From the NCBI GenBank assembly GCA_950295325.1, contig OX485807.1, positions 15,279,001 through 15,343,000 on the forward strand: a stretch of DNA of 64,000 bases, written 5' to 3'. The DNA is from Polytrichum commune. Taxonomy: Eukaryota > Streptophyta > Polytrichopsida > Polytrichales > Polytrichaceae. Position 1 is the stretch's first letter. Every line of letters starts with the position of its first letter. Positions 59,619-64,000 of the stretch are shown piece after piece. Made by a program: the position numbers and the translations under genes. The notes beneath the pieces are model-generated. The model saw only the letters and a program-made list of their open reading frames with translations, was not told the DNA's origin and made no database searches.

Positions 59619-62458
59619 ATGATTTCAGCTTGTGGGAAGCAGTTTGCACTGCCAATTAGCTGCGGAGGCACTCGCCATGTGCAGCTGAGTGAGAATCGGA
59701 GGAGCTTCAACCGAAATTTGTTGTGCAAATTTGTTGACCTAACCCTCCATCTTCGCACTCGCAAACCAACGCAGATTAGACATTGTGCAAGCATGGAATC
59801 GACAGGCTCCAGCAATTGTGCGTAGTTTGTATCTCACCTTTATCTTTGAGTTGGAAATTCAGATAAATCTTTCTCAGGAATTTAATTTGGTTCTAAGTTC
59901 TTTATCAAATGTTTCGCAATCATGCATGATAAACGGTTGGTAGGTTGCCAAGTTCCGAATTTCCACATTGCTGCTGATTAATTTCCACACTAAAATTGAA
60001 ATCTCCCGAATGATGGCGTTCGTTTTGACATCATCATCATCATACATAAATGTGTTGTGGTCTTGAAAATTAGGCACAGGGGTATCCCAGAGAATGGCAT
60101 CGACAAATGCACACAGTATTCGAGAGCTGGAAGATGAAGCTGCCTTCGCCAGTATTGCCAGTTTTGAAGGAGAAATATCAATCTGCGGTTTTGGGTCACT
60201 TCTTTCAGGTCTCTTGCACTAGTGAGGATTTCCCACAAAAATTGTGTTTTCTAAGCAATTCTTCTTGATGTTTTGCCCTTGTGAGAATTACCCAAGAATG
60301 TGTGTTTTTGGGGCAACTCTTCCTGTTCTCTTATCTTCGACCAATGGCCGACCTTTCTTCCTTGATATGGAGTTGGTCTCATTTTCTATGGCACTTTTGC
60401 AACCAGGATGTGTACAAGCCTCCTTGAATGTGAGGTTGTCATCTGCTGTACCTTTGTGCTAATTCAGTGAAAGTCATCAGTGAAAAGGGAGAGAATAGAG
60501 TTTCCCTTTTAACTAAATGGGACTTTTCTTTGGGAGTTGCTCCCCAATGATTCTATTGGTTGTTTTGCAAACAATATCAATAATTTCTTTCCACTTGTGG
60601 TGCATGCTCGGAGGTAGTGTTTGAATTTGAATGAAGAGCAACCTAATTCAGATCATTGAGGGCCAAACTCATTTTAGCACCTCTTGGCATGCCAAAATGA
60701 GTCTGACAATGAACCAGTATAGGATATTCTTCAATAAACCTCCACATTACTACCTCCAAACATGCAGCCAAAACTTACCGAACTGGAATGTGTTGTATCC
60801 ATAAACAATCATATCCTGACCAAAAGTCAGGGTAAAGTTAGAGGATAACTCTAATGTGGTCATTGAGTTTGATATAGCGTCGAAGAAGTCATTTGAAACA
60901 CTCAGGTCAAGTAGCTAATAAGCAATTGTTGGATACATTGTTACTTCAAGGAGTAGAGTGTTTAATGTAGTCATTATGTAATTGCGATCATTGTAATGAC
61001 CACATCATTAATTCGCAGATTATGTGGGAAGCTAAGGTCAACTAAAGTCTGGGGATTTACAAACTAAATGTAAGAAAATTTCTGATGCATAAACTGTTTT
61101 TCCCTAGTCTCAACTTCTTTTGTTTGTGGGTGAAGAGAAGAGTGCACTGTACACATTCCCAAACCTCCGCAATTTCAGAGTGGCTGTTCTGCGCGATTTC
61201 CAGCGTGTTTTTGCCCACGTGGCTCCCGTGTTCCTGGATCGAGGCATTGCAAATGTTAAAACCAAGGTTCTTCTTACAACCTTTTTCTTAGTTATGATTA
61301 TTCCCCATCATTGTGTCAATCTGCATTTTAGGTATCCTTTCTACATGGAGTCTTTTCTTAAAGGAATTACAAACCATATGCATGGAAGAAGTCACCTTGG
61401 TCAAATGGCTATTGCCACAGTGTAAATTTTATTTTATTTATTTCATTCGAGTGTTTGGTTGCCTCCTTTTGATTGCTTTGGGATTGAGTATGTGACTCTA
61501 AAAGCTTTACCTATCTCTCTTTATTCTTAATTTGTGGTTAAGAATAAAGAGACACTGGTTACACATCGGTTACCTTTATCTGTGAGTGTTGTCTGAACCT
61601 CAATGCCTATACAGATAAATATCTCTACATGGAGTCTGTGCCATGGGATATGATTACCATGACAATGCTTAGGTTCATCAGAAAAGAAATCAATCAAACT
61701 ACTCCTCATGTAACAAGGTCAAGCATATTTATTATGTGATGCAAACTATAACAAGGTCAAATCCTCTCTTAACACTTACAACAACAGTTGTGTGTTGAAT
61801 ACTTGTTATTTGGTTATAAATACTTGAACTTTTTTGGGTTTAAGATTTTATGAGCTCAATTTTGATCTCTTATTCTCTAACGGACGTTTTATTTGATCCC
61901 CTGGTGCAGGAGTTGTCAAGCCTGAGTGTGGAACCGTGTGAGGGGGAATCTATCCTTGTCACAGTTTTTGAAGTTTCTTTGAATGAGGTAAGTAAAACCT
62001 AGGCACAGATTCACAACAACAACAAAACTAAAGAGAACCATTCAATTCATGATTCTCAAATTCGGAAGCTGTAATGATTTTTTGCATCGAAGACTCAGTA
62101 ATTGATGTGGTTGGGTGTGTGGTTGTTGCAGGTCCCAGCTTTTATTGCAAGAGAACATGAATTTCGCTTTCTTGCGGTGTGCACGCAATGCTCTATCACC
62201 TTTATCAATACTTTGCTAATATGACACAGGGTTAACCTTTTGAGAGCGACCTTCGCTTTAACTTAATCCTTTAAGGTTACCTTACTGTTATTTTTATCTG
62301 ATTGATGTCAAAAGTGACTCCATCTAAAATGAAATAATCTTTCAATTATATTCTTCCAATTAGGCTGATACATGTATGAAAAGGAAATATTGGGAGATTC
62401 AGGCTTGTACAAATAACCCACATTTAAATACATACCTGCATGTGTTTTGTTTGCCACT

Positions 62459-62529
<71 letters not shown>

Positions 62530-63612
62530 TTTTCACTTCCTCTTTGCAATAGGTTCTGTAAAATAGTTTCAATCCCATAATCCAATTGAAAATTGACTTC
62601 AATACTTGTTTGGGGCTTGTACAAACTGTCACGTAGCTCAAAACCTTTAAGGGTGAATTTAAAGCCAAGGAAGACTCCATATTGGAAGAATCACGAAGCC
62701 AGAAAACCACATATTTTTAGATCATCTCAGTGTAATTCACATGAACTAACAAGATTCAAGGTATCATCATCTTGACAACTTGTCTTAAGAGCCCAGGAAT
62801 TGGAATTAGAGAAACATTTCTCTAATATTGAACTTTTGCTCATGTTTACTTGTCTGCAACTCTGGTGTTTGCTTTGACTGCCACAGGTCACCCCAGAAGG
62901 GAAAGATGGCCATCCATTCCCTCAGCAAGCAGTGAGTCTTTCAACCCTAGAAGCATGGATACATATTTCTTCAGGTGGTGACCTACTGATACTTTTGGAG
63001 GTTCCAACAAGACTATGCAAAATGCAAGTTGATGTGGCAAGAATAATAGTTTGTTGTTGATGTGTGACAAAATCAGGTGGTGTGCGCAAGATACAGTGAT
63101 GAAGAATATCGCCGCATACGATGTCAAGGTAACAAATGCAACTTAAACTAATCAAATTTGTGCGTCTTTCTACCCATTCATCACAAACTTAGAGAGGCAA
63201 AACTCTTATAGAAAACAAATAAACTTTTGACATAGCAGCATAAATTTCAATTCATGTCATGATCATGTCATGATCATTACATTATTTTTATCTATTATGT
63301 GCCACATTATACTACTACAAAGCAAAACAGTACACATATTAGTACATACATTATTAGATAGATACATTAGACACCACTAGGTATATTTAAACATAATAAT
63401 TACTTTATATGCCACCCTTTGGAATTTTGCAACGTTCACCTTCCTCGTGTCCTGTGGTGATCCTCTGTTTTTTGCATCCCCTTGAATTCATCTAATTTGA
63501 CAATGGTATTGCCAGGGAGTGATGAGGAGTATCATCGGCAGTACGGGAGACACAATATTGAGCAGATATGGCGAGACGATATATATCCATGCCGTGTCTA
63601 CCTCCGCCACTG
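59619..63612 (+). CDS. Gamma-glutamyl-cyclotransferase-like plant protein, 3' end outside the window
   Basis: Eight exons are in view: 59619-59821, 60093-60208, 61136-61266, 61910-61987, 62132-62176, 62887-62931, 63077-63128, 63516-63612, ending at a donor, so the gene continues past the window. Phases are continuous and give 255 codons so far. The first 65 or so residues are Ser/Arg-rich and look like a plastid transit peptide. Then come ICGFGSLLS (residues 98-106, the Gly-Ser-Leu loop of GGCT/AIG2-like folds), TFPNLRNFRVAVLRDFQRVF, LSVEPCEGE, PAFIAREHEFRF with Glu184/Glu186 where GGCT-like enzymes carry their catalytic acid, ARYSDEEYRRIRC and IWRDDIYPCRVYLRHC. I recognise the order as that of a conserved plant protein of unknown function. 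Enzyme activity is inference from the fold. An in-frame GTG at 59568 and a later ATG at about 59791 are alternative starts. Introns 2 and 8 contain foldback MITE copies. Confidence 0.85.
60530..60870. mobile_element. Foldback MITE (GGAGGTAGTG family) in GGCT-like intron 2
   Basis: GGTGCATGCTCGGAGGTAGT on the left and ACTACCTCCAAACATGCA on the right, with CACCTCTTGGCATGCCAAAA in the centre. Complete copy. Confidence 0.7.
62459..62526. repeat. Compound CT/TA microsatellite
   Basis: About 18 CT units run directly into about 16 TA units in the intron between exons 5 and 6 of the GGCT-like gene. The open frames across it on the minus strand are artefacts of the repeat. Confidence 0.9.
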
Positions 63613-63799
63613 GTACATACATCCATTCATACTCTCTACCATCTCCACTTTAAAATGTGCACAATAGCGTTACCTTAGGGTGCTGTCTAATTCGACACAA
63701 AATAGTTCTTTTTTAGAAGAGAGTTTCCACGTGGCATTTTCACATTGGTCACAACCTTGAATCCCCTTCGACACTCAAATTGTTGAATTAGACATCACT

Positions 63800-64000
63800 C
63801 TACGGTATCCTTCAACTCAGTGGGACATTTTCATCAGGAGTTGGTCCCCTATGATATGTTATTGGTTGTTTTGCTTCACAATCAATGATTTATTTCTGCT
63901 TGTGGTGCATTCTCTGAGGTAGTGCTTGAATTCGGATGAAGAGCAACCTATTTCATGAGGGTCGTTGAGGGCCAAACTTCTTTCAGCACCTCTTGATTGC
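63800..64000. mobile_element. Foldback MITE (GGAGGTAGTG family), cut by the window end
   Basis: Left arm only: AGGAGTTGGTCCCCTATGAT, GTTATTGGTTGTTTTGCTTC and GTGGTGCATTCTCTGAGGTA, then GGGCCAAACTTCTTTCAGCA. It lies in the intron that follows exon 8 of the GGCT-like gene. Confidence 0.65.

Noticed and set aside
62424..62710. Open frames with long Tyr-Ile and Arg-Glu runs
   Set aside because: Translation of the CT/TA microsatellite in an intron.

Overview
The window is nuclear DNA from a land plant. Five genes with canonical GT-AG introns match plant housekeeping families, and they sit in AT-rich DNA full of decayed transposons and dispersed repeats. Protein divergence and the repeat load make a non-angiosperm likely, but the sequence alone does not settle the lineage. 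Every exon series below was assembled by hand. Coding phase is preserved across every junction, which is the main support for the models.

Regions. (1) 1-20.5 kb holds no gene I can support. It contains a Ty1/copia pol remnant with an LTR-like tail (3.8-5.2 kb), a CACTA (En/Spm) TNP2/DUF4218 remnant (11.8-12.4 kb), a 146-bp hairpin (3.0 kb), a 359-bp tandem repeat (15.3-16.3 kb) and several dispersed AT-rich repeat families. (2) 20.5-25.8 kb, minus strand: a nine-exon NIPA8/9-type (DUF803) membrane protein gene. A truncated inverted copy lies at 27.65-28.23 kb. (3) 26-31.7 kb: repeats, a fragment resembling the C-terminal restriction-like endonuclease of a non-LTR retrotransposon (29.6-30.1 kb), and a 1.3-kb palindromic Mutator-like foldback element with a 9-bp target duplication (30391-31693). 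(4) 31.9-37.0 kb, plus: FEY (FOREVER YOUNG-type short-chain dehydrogenase), 8 exons. (5) 37.7-44.2 kb, minus: COG7, 10 exons, convergent with FEY. (6) 44.2-50.4 kb: COG7 promoter with microsatellites, then repeats shared in inverted order with 26-29 kb. (7) 50.4-58.0 kb, minus: class I alpha-1,2-mannosidase (MNS1/2 type, GH47), 14 exons. (8) 59.6 kb to the window edge, plus: a gamma-glutamyl-cyclotransferase-like gene, divergent from the mannosidase; its 3' end lies outside the window.

Functional picture. COG7 (intra-Golgi retrograde tethering) and MNS1 (first Golgi N-glycan trimming step) both act in Golgi glycosylation. I see no operon-like or cluster logic beyond chance neighbourhood; plant genes of this kind are transcribed separately.

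I found no clearly new biological system. The observations most worth checking are the whole-length palindromic Mutator-like element 226 bp upstream of the FEY start codon, the R2-type endonuclease-like fragment, a foldback MITE family whose five copies all sit in introns, a tandem duplication of the COG7 exon 1/intron 1 junction whose copied splice donor is mutated, and the truncated inverted copy of the NIPA gene.
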